Source: Aquimarina mycalae
GTDB taxonomy: Bacteria > Bacteroidota > Bacteroidia > Flavobacteriales > Flavobacteriaceae
Direction of reading: 5' to 3'
Assembly (NCBI RefSeq): GCF_029906345.1
Contig: NZ_JARYGY010000005.1
Coordinates: forward strand, 372,001-436,000
Length of the DNA: 64,000 nucleotides
Shown here: positions 44,503-53,359 of the stretch, piece after piece
How positions within the stretch are numbered: position 1 is the stretch's first letter
Layout: every line of letters begins with the position of its first letter
The notes under the pieces: generated by a model
The model's input: only the letters and a program-made list of their open reading frames with translations
Database searches by the model: none
Told to the model about the DNA's origin: nothing
Translations under genes and position numbers: made by a program

Positions 44503-45374
44503 ATTTGATATTACAATCTACAGCATTAAATGCTGATTTTTTTAAGGTAGGAATTTTGCTATTGGCAGTTAGTGCTATATTAATGGGAGTAGTTGCTGGA
44601 TTAAAGAAGCTTTTTGTCAAAAACAAAAAGAAGTTTCTCCTATATATGGTTGTAGTGCTTTTATTATTTGCTGCAACGGCATTATTAAGTAACGAAAAAG
44701 TACTTAATGATATTCCTCTTAATAGCTTTATTGGATTTCAAATTATCTTTTTATGTTTAGGTTCGTTACACGTATTAACTATGCGTAAATTTTTTCCTAA
44801 TCTATTAGATGATACCCCTACCCGTTTCTGGCCAGAATTTTTATATACAGTAGTTACTATATTTGTTGGATTGATAACTTTTCTGATGGTTGTCGGCATC
44901 TACAAACCCGAATATAAATATATCTTTGCAGCGTCATCTATCTGTTTTCTTATTCCATTAATGGTAGTTAAACTATATGAATTTGCCACTTCTGTTCCAG
45001 TTCCTATTTACAAAAAATGGTTCTACCCTATTGACAAAAAAATCAAAGACCCTAAAGATGATGAACTCGCAAATCCCTTGGTTATTTCATTTGAGTTCAA
45101 TAAAGGAAAGAATTTTGAAGAACTAAGTAACTTTAGGTTAAAAGCACCAGAAAAAATGGAGTTTGGAAAACTGTTTTACTTCTTCATTAATGATTATAAT
45201 GATAGACATCCTGAAGGAGAAATTCAATTCCTTGATGACAAAAACAATCCTCACGGATGGATCTTTTACACCAAACCAAATTGGCTAGGATCACAAAATC
45301 ATATAGATTTCACTAGAACCATAGAAGGGAACAACATTAAAGAAAATGATGTGATTATCTGTAAGAGAGCTTAA
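44499..45374 (+). CDS. tssN: T6SS-iii membrane protein TssN
   Basis: A 291-residue inner-membrane protein with five predicted spans (about residues 15-35, 45-63, 77-93, 115-137, 145-163) and a C-terminal cytoplasmic domain (about 170-291) that contains the YPIDKKIKDPKDDELANP and NNPHGWIFYTKPNWLGSQ segments. This matches TssN, the polytopic subunit specific to Bacteroidota T6SS. Starts inside the stop of the tssG-like gene (ATGA). The transcript is followed by a hairpin before the hcp genes. Confidence 0.82.
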   Translation: MNLILQSTALNADFFKVGILLLAVSAILMGVVAGLKKLFVKNKKKFLLYMVVVLLLFAATALLSNEKVLNDIPLNSFIGFQIIFLCLGSLHVLTMRKFFPNLLDDTPTRFWPEFLYTVVTIFVGLITFLMVVGIYKPEYKYIFAASSICFLIPLMVVKLYEFATSVPVPIYKKWFYPIDKKIKDPKDDELANPLVISFEFNKGKNFEELSNFRLKAPEKMEFGKLFYFFINDYNDRHPEGEIQFLDDKNNPHGWIFYTKPNWLGSQNHIDFTRTIEGNNIKENDVIICKRA

Positions 45375-45398
45375 TCTTTAATGTTAAAAAATTGTTAA

Positions 45399-45435
45399 AA
45401 AAAAGATCTTCATCTCCTCGTTAAGATCTTTCTTT
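45399..45435 (+). terminator. Intrinsic terminator after tssN
   Basis: Stem AAAGATCTT/AAGATCTTT with a 12-nt loop and TCTTTATT after it. It ends the structural operon and leaves the hcp genes with their own start, though no clear -7 box was found in 45436-45629. Confidence 0.65.
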
Positions 45436-45629
45436 ATTGGATTAAGTTCACGATAAAGTGCAAATTCCCTGAAAACAGTGTAATCTTTTTCTTTCTTAAT
45501 TTACTGACTCTTTACATTTTAACAAATGAGTAAGGGTAACACTTTTTATTATTTTGTTATCTTTATAGTGTACAAGTTACGTTTATTATATACTTATTAT
45601 TATTATTTATTAATTAAAATTTATTTATT

Positions 45630-46016
45630 ATGTCTTTTAAAGCAAAATTAAAAGTTGGAGGTAAAGAGTACAATGTATTGAACTGCAACTATGGTCTTCA
45701 CCAAGAAACTGATGCAACTGGTCGTCCATCTTCTATTACTCGTGGAGGAATGATTTCTATTGAAGTTGAATCCACAGCGGACACAAGTTTATCCGATTGG
45801 ATGTTTAATAACTTCGAATTAAGAAGTGGTTCTATTGTTTTTCTTAAACGAGATACAGAAGCTACCGCTAAAGAACTTACTTTCACTGATGCATATGCAG
45901 TTAAATATGTAGAGAATTTCGATGCTACAGGAAAAAACCCAATGATCGAAAGAATTACTATTTCTGCTAGATCAATTGCAGTTGGAAATGGAGAGCACGT
46001 AAATGACTGGGTATAA
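45630..46016 (+). CDS. tssD: T6SS tube protein TssD (Hcp), main copy
   Basis: A 128-residue Hcp-like ring protein; hexamers stack into the inner tube that is fired into target cells. The start MSFKAKLKVGGKEYNVLNCN and the GLHQETDATGRPSS segment (residues about 22-35) are typical of Bacteroidota TssD, and the last strands read ERITISARSIAVGNGEHVN. Well spaced from tssN (255 bp) and followed by its own strong hairpin, which fits the high expression expected of a tube protein. A diverged paralogue follows. Confidence 0.92.
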   Translation: MSFKAKLKVGGKEYNVLNCNYGLHQETDATGRPSSITRGGMISIEVESTADTSLSDWMFNNFELRSGSIVFLKRDTEATAKELTFTDAYAVKYVENFDATGKNPMIERITISARSIAVGNGEHVNDWV

Positions 46017-46046
46017 ATAACCAAATCATTTTATATAAGATTAGAT

Positions 46047-46073
46047 AAAGGGAGTGTGTTTTTCACTCCCTTT
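46047..46073 (+). terminator. Hairpin after tssD1
   Basis: Perfect 10-bp stem AAAGGGAGTG/CACTCCCTTT with a 7-nt loop, followed by GCTATCTT and not by a T-tract. Probably a partial terminator or mRNA 3' stabiliser that raises tssD1 above the downstream genes. Confidence 0.6.
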
Positions 46074-46161
46074 GCTATCTTAAAGCATCATTTCCTCTAT
46101 TTAATTATTTCATACAATAATGGAACTGATAAAGTAGTTATTAATATTAAAAATAGTACTT

Positions 46162-46557
46162 ATGTCATTTTTAGCAAAACTAGATCTTGATGGGGAAGAG
46201 ATTAACATTTTGGATTGCTCTTTTACCTTTAGACAAGATACCGATTATACTGGAAGACCATGTGCCAAACCGCAAGGTGGGCAAGTAAGTTTATTAATAG
46301 AATCTACAGCAAAAACAGATTTCTTAGATTGGACCATTTCTCCAACAATTACTAAAAATTGTAAAATCACTTTTTTTAGAAGAGATAATATGTCTAGTCT
46401 AAAAAACGTAGAAGTCAAAGATGCCTATTGTATAGAGTACACTGAGCATTTTAATGCTGAAAATTCAAAACCTTTACAAATACACTTAGTACTTTCTGCA
46501 AAAGAAATTACTATAAAAGGGACCACGTTTACGAATAATTGGCCTTCTAAGGCGTAA
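46162..46557 (+). CDS. Second TssD (Hcp) paralogue
   Basis: A 131-residue homologue of the preceding tube protein, sharing the frame MSFxAKLxxxGxExNxLxC and the DTDYTGRPCAKPQGGQ turn (about residues 26-41), but with only moderate identity and extra cysteines. It lies directly before the lysozyme-like candidate (17 bp), not with the structural genes. That placement suggests a cargo-specific Hcp that carries the next protein inside the ring, as specialised Hcps do elsewhere. The alternative is a plain duplicate. Confidence 0.88.
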   Translation: MSFLAKLDLDGEEINILDCSFTFRQDTDYTGRPCAKPQGGQVSLLIESTAKTDFLDWTISPTITKNCKITFFRRDNMSSLKNVEVKDAYCIEYTEHFNAENSKPLQIHLVLSAKEITIKGTTFTNNWPSKA

Positions 46558-46574
46558 CATATACCATAGTTACT

Positions 46575-47309
46575 ATGGGAAAGCAGCCTAAAAAAACGGT
46601 TACGGAGATCAAAGAAGATCTTCGTAAGAAATATGATGCGCGTAAAGTTTATGGGTGGTCTGGATATGTTGATGACCCTAGTGAAGCGGCTATACTTACA
46701 TTAATGGAAGATATTTCTGCTGATTTAGGGATAATACCCTCATACTTTAATACAATAGCTGTAGGTGAAGGATTAAACTTATTTGTAGATGATAATTATG
46801 ATCCTAAACCTCCTCATCATGTAATCATAGACCAACCTCTTAGTGGTTTCAATGTGTTAGGCACGGATGATTTCGGGTCAGAATTCCCTAGGTATAAAAA
46901 ATACCTTCCAAAAACCTATAATGAAGGAAAAACGAAGGCAGATTTTAAAACTGGAGCAGAATTCATTCAGGAAGTGAGAACAAATGAGTTAGGTAAAAAA
47001 ACTATTTCTGGTATATTTAAAGATTTGGAAAGTGCATTATGGGCTTTCGGAGCTACGTTAGCGCATCGCCAGAATCTTTTCTTATCTCACGCTAGTAGTT
47101 TTGCTTATGGCACTCCTACCGAAGATCAACAAGCCTATTGGACCTATGTATATTATCAAGGAGAAGGAAATGCAAAACGATGGCTAAAAGCCAATAAAGG
47201 TTTTGATATTACTACAAACAAATCTTCTAGAGGACAAGTACATATTTTAGCCACAGAACGTCTTGCAACCTGGCGTTACGTACAGACGAAAAAAATATTT
47301 TCTAAATGA
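46575..47309 (+). CDS. Candidate T6SS effector, lysozyme-like
   Basis: A 244-residue soluble protein without a signal peptide. It has features of a muramidase or lytic transglycosylase: a helix ending in SYFNTIAVGEGLNLFV (about residues 56-71) with a likely catalytic Glu65; a GFNVLGTDDFGSEFPRYKKY segment (about 91-110); a long helix HR/NLFLSHASS (about 174-182); and QAYWTYVYYQGEGNAKRWLK (about 192-211), like substrate-site helices of such enzymes. It lies between a second Hcp and a lipoprotein whose start overlaps its stop (ATGA), the usual effector-immunity layout. Cell-wall hydrolysis is an inference; no close family was recognised with certainty. Confidence 0.6.
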   Translation: MGKQPKKTVTEIKEDLRKKYDARKVYGWSGYVDDPSEAAILTLMEDISADLGIIPSYFNTIAVGEGLNLFVDDNYDPKPPHHVIIDQPLSGFNVLGTDDFGSEFPRYKKYLPKTYNEGKTKADFKTGAEFIQEVRTNELGKKTISGIFKDLESALWAFGATLAHRQNLFLSHASSFAYGTPTEDQQAYWTYVYYQGEGNAKRWLKANKGFDITTNKSSRGQVHILATERLATWRYVQTKKIFSK

Positions 47310-48076
47310 AGTTAACAAAAATTTTTAGTACAATAGCATTTTTAAGCTTGCAACTTGGTTGTATTTCACAACAATCCAAAAATGTTGATTTTTCTGTACA
47401 AGATCAGTTATTGGCGAACGTTTATGATAAATATTATGAAAATCGCTTAGATTACGGTGACAGCTATGGAGAAGCAAGAGATACTATCTTGATACGCTTT
47501 AGAGAAACTCTACTTAAAGTAATTAGTGATAAGGAATCTATTTCGCATTCTTTTGATTCATTAAATAGCAAAATCAAAATCATAGTATCTGAAGATCAAA
47601 AATTACGAATTTTCTCATGGGATGAATTAAATGGAGGGACTTGGCATATCTATAATTCTATATTTCAATACAAGGAAAATGAGATGTATAGCTTTGGTGA
47701 CTTAAAAATAGTTCAAAAAACACCAAATAGTTCATCATATTCTGATGTTGCCTACGTTCATATAGATAAACTTTCTGATACAGAGTATCTATTAAAAGGA
47801 TATGGTACTCACGGTGGTGGACAAGATTTTTATGTATTCAGAAAAATAACTTTTAAAAACAATCAGGCAAGAGATTGTGATAGATGTTTTAATGGCGAAA
47901 ATCAATTGCTGTTTATAAAACCTAGAGCAGATAAAACATCTCCTGTATTCAAGTCCTCAAGCAATACTATTGAACTACCAGAATATAAGGAAAATGAAAA
48001 TACAGGTTTTCTGGAAAAAACAGGAAATACAATTACGCACAGCTATAAAAATGGTAACTTTATAAAAACTGAGTGA
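47306..48076 (+). CDS. Lipoprotein, candidate immunity protein
   Basis: A 256-residue protein with a lipoprotein-like signal (KIFSTIAFLSLQLGC, lipid Cys about 19). The mature part is mixed alpha/beta with no motif that I recognise; a pair RDCDRCF (about 192-198) may form a disulfide. It overlaps the lysozyme-like gene by 4 bp. A periplasm-facing lipoprotein is exactly what would protect the producer from a wall-degrading effector, so immunity is the best guess. Nothing else in the sequence tests this. Confidence 0.6.
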   Translation: MKLTKIFSTIAFLSLQLGCISQQSKNVDFSVQDQLLANVYDKYYENRLDYGDSYGEARDTILIRFRETLLKVISDKESISHSFDSLNSKIKIIVSEDQKLRIFSWDELNGGTWHIYNSIFQYKENEMYSFGDLKIVQKTPNSSSYSDVAYVHIDKLSDTEYLLKGYGTHGGGQDFYVFRKITFKNNQARDCDRCFNGENQLLFIKPRADKTSPVFKSSSNTIELPEYKENENTGFLEKTGNTITHSYKNGNFIKTE

Positions 48077-48127
48077 AAACATCGCAAGTGTATTATAAAT
48101 TGCTAAATCACTAAAAAAACTAAACGT

Positions 48128-49912
48128 ATGGCATTACAATCTAACACACAAATATTTATCGGAGGAATTGCGATAAATGCATACAAGCGATTAATGCTAC
48201 ATCAAGAAATTGATTCGCACCATATATTAGAATTAATTTGTAGAATGGATGTTCTGGAAAATATTTCTGGAGACATTGCTTCTCAAACCAAAAATTATCT
48301 TGGACAGATTATCACAATACAAATATCTTCTACAGGAACATTATCGGGTTATAAAGAATTCGAATTTAAAGGTGTCGTGACTTCTGTTAATAGTACCATG
48401 GGATTCCATCAGCAAAATGGTGATCTGGTCACTATAAAAGCACATAGTTGTAGTATTATTGCAGATGATGGGCCACATTATAATTCTTTTAATGATGTAG
48501 ACCTATCTACAGTGTTAAACGAAACCTTTAAAGGTTATGACCAATCCAAATTAGAAACAATCTTTAACCCAAGTAATGCAAACACAATTCATTATAGTGT
48601 ACAACACAAAGAAAGTGGTTTTGAATATGCAAGTAGATTAGCAGCGCAATATAGCGAATGGTTTTATTACGATGGAAGTGCTTTGATTTTTGGAAAACCA
48701 CAAGATGAAGAAGAAGTTACACTAACCTATGGTCACGATTTACAGGAGTTCTCTCTGGACTTAAAGCCATCTTCAAACAATTACAAATACTTTACCAATG
48801 ATTATTTGAGTGATGGACAACATGAAAAAGCAACAAATCAAGTAAATTCTGGAGTAAATGGATATAATGGGTTTACTAGTAACAAAGGGGATGAATTATT
48901 TCCTAATGAGACGAATGTATATTTAAACTCTTATAATGATTCATCTCTAAAACAAAGATTAGACGCACACGTAGAACAGCAGAAAAAAGCTGAAGAAATT
49001 AAGCAAGTAATATTCAGAGGTTCGAGTGATAACCCAGGAGTGAAAATTGGTCAGTTGGTTACCATTAGTGGTGAAAACGAAAGTTACGGTACGTATAGAA
49101 TTACTAGCGTTACACACACCAATACTGAAAATGGGAGATATCAAAATAGATTTGAGGGAGTTACTGCGGATTTAGATGTATATCCTAATACGAATCTTAT
49201 GGCATTTCCTAAGAGTGAGACTCAAGTTGCTATTGTAAAAGAAAATAGTGATCCAGATGGTATCGGAAGAATTCGTGTGCAATTCCCTTGGCAAAATGAA
49301 ACAGGTGAATTGACACCTTGGTTAAGAATCGTAACTCCGCATGCGGGTGGAGAAAAAGGTTTTCATTTTATCCCAGAAATTGATGAAGAAGTATTAATAG
49401 GTTTTGAAGGAGGTAATGCAGAAAGACCATACGTATTAGGTACACTGTATACTGGAGGAGCAAATCCTGGCGGTTGGAAAACTCAGAACAATGATATAAA
49501 AGCTTTAAGAACCAGAAGTGGTCATACGGTAGAGTTAAATGATGCAGATGGTTCAGAGTTTATAATGATTACCGATAAAAATAAAAATATAATTCACATA
49601 GATACTGCAAATAATGATATTACGATTTCTGCAGGAGAAAACATGACATTAAATGCTAAAAACATGCAGATAAATGTGGATGAAAATTTAGATATATCTG
49701 TAGGTAAGAATAAAAACGAAACGATTACTGAAGATTATTTTATAAGTGCAACAAATGAAGATCGTCAGATTGGAGAAACGATAAAAGTTATCAGTAGTGA
49801 GTATAAACAAGAAGCTCAAGAAATAACCACCGATGCCAGTGGTGAGATAAAAACAAATGCAGGTGGTAAAATTATAATCGCCAGTGCAGAAACTGTAGAA
49901 TATGGAGAATAA
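48128..49912 (+). CDS. vgrG: T6SS spike protein VgrG (TssI), copy 1
   Basis: Trimeric spike of 594 residues that tops the Hcp tube. N-terminal gp27-like domains (about residues 1-350), including SEWFYYDGSALIFGKP (about 176-191), then the gp5 OB-fold with AIVKENSDPDGIGRIRVQFPW (about 369-389) and GFEGGNAERPYVLGTL (about 428-443), then a beta-prism tail with short repeats ending in a Gly/Ala-rich C-terminus. About three quarters identical to VgrG2 at the N-terminus, but the tails differ, so they probably carry different cargo. Overlaps the DUF2931 gene by 11 bp. Confidence 0.95.
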   Translation: MALQSNTQIFIGGIAINAYKRLMLHQEIDSHHILELICRMDVLENISGDIASQTKNYLGQIITIQISSTGTLSGYKEFEFKGVVTSVNSTMGFHQQNGDLVTIKAHSCSIIADDGPHYNSFNDVDLSTVLNETFKGYDQSKLETIFNPSNANTIHYSVQHKESGFEYASRLAAQYSEWFYYDGSALIFGKPQDEEEVTLTYGHDLQEFSLDLKPSSNNYKYFTNDYLSDGQHEKATNQVNSGVNGYNGFTSNKGDELFPNETNVYLNSYNDSSLKQRLDAHVEQQKKAEEIKQVIFRGSSDNPGVKIGQLVTISGENESYGTYRITSVTHTNTENGRYQNRFEGVTADLDVYPNTNLMAFPKSETQVAIVKENSDPDGIGRIRVQFPWQNETGELTPWLRIVTPHAGGEKGFHFIPEIDEEVLIGFEGGNAERPYVLGTLYTGGANPGGWKTQNNDIKALRTRSGHTVELNDADGSEFIMITDKNKNIIHIDTANNDITISAGENMTLNAKNMQINVDENLDISVGKNKNETITEDYFISATNEDRQIGETIKVISSEYKQEAQEITTDASGEIKTNAGGKIIIASAETVEYGE

Positions 49913-50984
49913 GAGCAGTATACTAAATACTGTGTTACTAATAATATTGTTTACAATAATGAGTGTTGGAGTTGTTTCCTGTCAAAAAAACAATACAACC
50001 CAAACCCCAACTAATACAATAAAAGAAATGACAAAATATGAATGGAGACCAACTGCATCTGCTCCGAAATTTAATCCAATGCAGATTCATAAAGGTCGTT
50101 TGATATATGAAAATGGAGAAAGTATCTATATCCCTTCTGGGCATACTTTGCATCAAGGATGGGGTAAAATTGGGCCAACACATGTGGTTGGAGAAGACCT
50201 AAAACCAATACCAGTTCAATTAGAAATAACATGGATTTCTTATCTCGAAAAGAAGTTTTATAAAGGCACCTTCAACATTCCTTCAGAAAAAATAAATCAA
50301 TTATTTAATGACGGATATGTAAATCGTTTTGGAAAAAAAGAAACCTTTGGAAGAATAAATATTGGATTAGCTCCAAAAGGAATAGTTGTATTATGGGCTA
50401 TGGGCGGTGGCTGGTCTAAAGAAATTGCAAGATTTCAGGCGTCTGAAACAGAAGTAAGTATCAAAGAATTTGCACCAGGAGCTATAATCACAATGGAAGA
50501 GTTTATAGAATCCGTATTAGAAGAAGATTTTAGTGAAGAGGTAAAAGCCAAAATGAATCCTGATAGTATCTCTTTTGGTAAATGGGATGATTATCGACAA
50601 AAGTTCCAATGGAAACCGTCTATTGAATTCTATCAAAAAGGAGCTTTAAAAGAACTTCAAATATCTTTCTATAATGGCGAAAGTATCCATACCATAGGTT
50701 CAAATAAAATATTATCTAAATTTCAAGATTATGCGGTGCCTGATCACATAAGATTGGATTGGATGGATGAAAACAATAATGAATTTGGAAGCAAAATCTA
50801 TTTCGAGGAAGATGAAATACAGACGGTTTTTCAAACATTTTATAAAAACCTTAACCAAAAAACTGGAGAATTGGTTTTTAAAATTGACAAATACAATAGC
50901 AATATTACGATAGCACTGCAAAACGAATCGGAAAAAATTGATATCGCAAAAGCAAGAATAAAAGTATACGAAACTTCTAATTAA
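49902..50984 (+). CDS. DUF2931-family lipoprotein
   Basis: A 360-residue exported lipoprotein (signal TVLLIILFTIMSVGVVSC, lipid Cys about 28). The mature N-terminal half follows DUF2931: YEWRPTASAPKFNPM (about residues 46-60), EITWISYLEKKFYKG (about 109-123) and GLAPKGIVVLWAMGGGWSKE (about 152-171, positions of the hallmark W-rich strand). The C-terminal half (about 230-360) is a second beta domain. It lies between VgrG1 and the Tle1-like lipase and overlaps vgrG by 11 bp. Lipoproteins next to Tle1 effectors are often their immunity proteins, so that role is proposed here. Confidence 0.78.
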   Translation: MENKSSILNTVLLIILFTIMSVGVVSCQKNNTTQTPTNTIKEMTKYEWRPTASAPKFNPMQIHKGRLIYENGESIYIPSGHTLHQGWGKIGPTHVVGEDLKPIPVQLEITWISYLEKKFYKGTFNIPSEKINQLFNDGYVNRFGKKETFGRINIGLAPKGIVVLWAMGGGWSKEIARFQASETEVSIKEFAPGAIITMEEFIESVLEEDFSEEVKAKMNPDSISFGKWDDYRQKFQWKPSIEFYQKGALKELQISFYNGESIHTIGSNKILSKFQDYAVPDHIRLDWMDENNNEFGSKIYFEEDEIQTVFQTFYKNLNQKTGELVFKIDKYNSNITIALQNESEKIDIAKARIKVYETSN

Positions 50985-50992
50985 TAAATATT

Positions 50993-52459
50993 ATGGGAGG
51001 TATTGGACTAACAGCAACATCATCAGGAGCTCAAGAGACTAGCAAAAATGTACTAAGCGGAGTTAATGTACAAACAGCTCCAGTTCACGTTGGTAATGCA
51101 GAATTTGAAGAACTAACTCCAGAAGAAAGTGTAAATATTACTGCTGCTGTATTTTTTGATGGTACAGCTAATAATAGAGAGAACACCAATATTCGTCTGG
51201 AGTATGAAAAAATGAAACGAGGAGAGCCTCATAATGAAGAGCTGGTAAAAAAATATCGTGATTTTTGGTGGGGAACGCCTTGGAACCCTAATAAAACAGG
51301 AAGTTATGATAATGATCATTCAAATATCTCACGAATTGAACCAGCCTACGAACCAGTTGATGAAGAAAAAGTAAAAAAGTTTTCTGTATATATAGAAGGT
51401 ATTGGAACAGAAAATGAAGGATCCGATTCTAAAATTGGAATGGGATTAGGTACTGGATCAACTGGAGTTAGGGCTAAAGTAAAAAAAGGATGTGAAGAAG
51501 TATCTAATGTAATAGCTGATATGGGTGTTACTGATATTAATATTCTTAGCATTGAAACATATGGGTTTAGTCGAGGAGCAGCAGCAGCGCGAAATTTTAT
51601 TCACGAAATAACGCAAAGAAAAGGGCAGATAAAAGAAATAATCACAACAGGATCGGGTGAATATGCACCAGTTTCGACTACCATTATTTACTATGATGTT
51701 GATTATGGCGCTTTGGGTGAATTTTTAGAGCAAAAAGGGATCAAAGTAAAAATGATTGTCATTCATTTTGCAGGATTATTTGATACTGTTGCCTCTCTAG
51801 GTTTAGCGCACGGTAATAATACTGCTCAACTTAAGCTAAATGCTGTAAAAAAATCACAACATACATTACAGCTAGCAGCTGGTGATGAACATCGAAGTAA
51901 TTTTAGACTCACTGATATTAATAGTACAGGAAATCGAGGCGTAGAAAAATTTCTTCCTGGAGTTCATTCTGATATAGGTGGCGGATATGTTCATAATGCA
52001 GATGAAGAACTTCGTTTAGATTATACACTTACTAATCTTAATGATTTACGAGCAGAACGTGATTTCTTAATAGAGCAAGGATGGTATAAACCAAAAGAAA
52101 TCACTGTTAGCGATTTTTGGGGAACTCTTACTGGTCATAGAAAAGGTCTCAGCAATCGATATAGCTATATTCCATTGCAAATTATGGCAAAATTTTCAAA
52201 AGATAAAGGTGTCAACTTTATACTAAGTAAAGTTACAAGGTCTTATCCCATAACTTCTGAACTCAGTGCCACCAAGGCTATTTTAGATGAATATGTATTT
52301 AATGATGATGTAGAAATGTCTTATAACAATCCAGAACATAGGATACTATTAAAAACGCTTCGAAATCGTTATTTCCATTTCTCTGCACACTACAGTAGTA
52401 TTGGAATGGGCCCTAACAGAGTACATGGTAATCGACAACGTGTAACACAAGCTGGATAA
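50993..52459 (+). CDS. Tle1-like T6SS phospholipase effector (DUF2235)
   Basis: An alpha/beta-hydrolase of 488 residues of the DUF2235/Tle1 group; Tle1 enzymes attack membrane phospholipids of target cells. The N-terminus has VFFDGTANNRENTN (about residues 53-66). The nucleophile elbow is GFSRG with Ser193, the acid Asp264 in LFDTVAS and the base His325 in GVHSDIGGGY, in the order and spacing of Tle1 (Ser, Asp, His). No signal peptide, as expected for T6SS cargo. Position between VgrG1/DUF2931 and the PAAR-like protein supports delivery by VgrG1. Membrane-toxicity itself is inferred. Confidence 0.85.
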   Translation: MGGIGLTATSSGAQETSKNVLSGVNVQTAPVHVGNAEFEELTPEESVNITAAVFFDGTANNRENTNIRLEYEKMKRGEPHNEELVKKYRDFWWGTPWNPNKTGSYDNDHSNISRIEPAYEPVDEEKVKKFSVYIEGIGTENEGSDSKIGMGLGTGSTGVRAKVKKGCEEVSNVIADMGVTDINILSIETYGFSRGAAAARNFIHEITQRKGQIKEIITTGSGEYAPVSTTIIYYDVDYGALGEFLEQKGIKVKMIVIHFAGLFDTVASLGLAHGNNTAQLKLNAVKKSQHTLQLAAGDEHRSNFRLTDINSTGNRGVEKFLPGVHSDIGGGYVHNADEELRLDYTLTNLNDLRAERDFLIEQGWYKPKEITVSDFWGTLTGHRKGLSNRYSYIPLQIMAKFSKDKGVNFILSKVTRSYPITSELSATKAILDEYVFNDDVEMSYNNPEHRILLKTLRNRYFHFSAHYSSIGMGPNRVHGNRQRVTQAG

Positions 52460-52471
52460 TACAAAAAAAAA

Positions 52472-53359
52472 ATGCAACGTGCCCTATCCCATATCAACCA
52501 GATCATTAAACTCAACGGAGAAAGAGTTACTCGTACATATACTTCAGAAGTAATAAACCTAATTGAACAGGGTAAAAAAAAATCGTACGCTGCAGTTGGT
52601 ATTGAGTTTGACCTTACTTTTTATGGAATGGATGAAGAAGGATTGCTTAGGTATAGAATAGAAGTCCAAAAACGATTCTTACTTAACGAAAAGTTTAGCG
52701 TTATCCGTAAGGTAGACAAAGCTCAAAAAATTGCTTTAAAAGTTGCTGCTATTAATGATATCCTAGAACTTAAAGTAGATAAAAGTTTTAAGCTAAATAA
52801 AGTAATCAATACTAAAGAGATACGGCAAAAATGGAAAGATATTAAAATTGATCTCTTAGAAGAATATCCAGATTTACTTACCATGGCAAGTGATTTTGAT
52901 TGGCAACTTCAAGAAGATAATATTCAGGAAATATTTTTAGAAGATAACTTTTATCAGTTCTTTTTTGCAAATATTTTTTATCAAGAGTTCGAAAATAAAA
53001 AATCAATCCAACAACCCAAAGTTGTGTCTAATGCGTTAGGTACTATCAACATCCCTATTATAGAACAAAAAACTATACATAAGCAAGATGTTGGGTTCAC
53101 CAAGGTGGTAATTGCATCTGATGCAGAAATGGATATCGATCATAAAAAATTTCCTTTAGCCAAACTAAATGGTTTTTTAGGAAAGTTGCCTACCAAACCA
53201 GGAGATCAACACACACTGGATTTTGATTACAAAGGAAGGTATAAAATAAAACCAGAATATGGGTTAGTTACAAAAGGAAAATTAGAATACACCTTTGAGG
53301 TAAAAGATTTATATAAAAAAACAACTACCATAACCTTTAATTTAGAAAAAGATGAGTAG
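52472..53359 (+). CDS. Unknown T6SS-cluster protein, adaptor candidate
   Basis: A 295-residue soluble protein whose family I do not recognise. The first 110 residues look like strands and helices around YAAVGIEFDLTFYGMDEEGL (about 39-58), the middle is acidic and helical (about 115-175), and the C-terminal part is beta-rich (about 195-295, with DLYKKTTTITFNLEK at the end). It overlaps the PAAR-like gene by 8 bp and starts 13 bp after the lipase, which suggests coupled expression with both. A chaperone or loader for the lipase or tip is plausible; the sequence does not prove it. Confidence 0.55.
   Translation: MQRALSHINQIIKLNGERVTRTYTSEVINLIEQGKKKSYAAVGIEFDLTFYGMDEEGLLRYRIEVQKRFLLNEKFSVIRKVDKAQKIALKVAAINDILELKVDKSFKLNKVINTKEIRQKWKDIKIDLLEEYPDLLTMASDFDWQLQEDNIQEIFLEDNFYQFFFANIFYQEFENKKSIQQPKVVSNALGTINIPIIEQKTIHKQDVGFTKVVIASDAEMDIDHKKFPLAKLNGFLGKLPTKPGDQHTLDFDYKGRYKIKPEYGLVTKGKLEYTFEVKDLYKKTTTITFNLEKDE

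Noticed and set aside
45436..45629. Standard promoter for tssD1
   Set aside because: The best match (TTATTTTG) departs from TAnnTTTG at the second base and has no suitable -33 box, so it was not listed.
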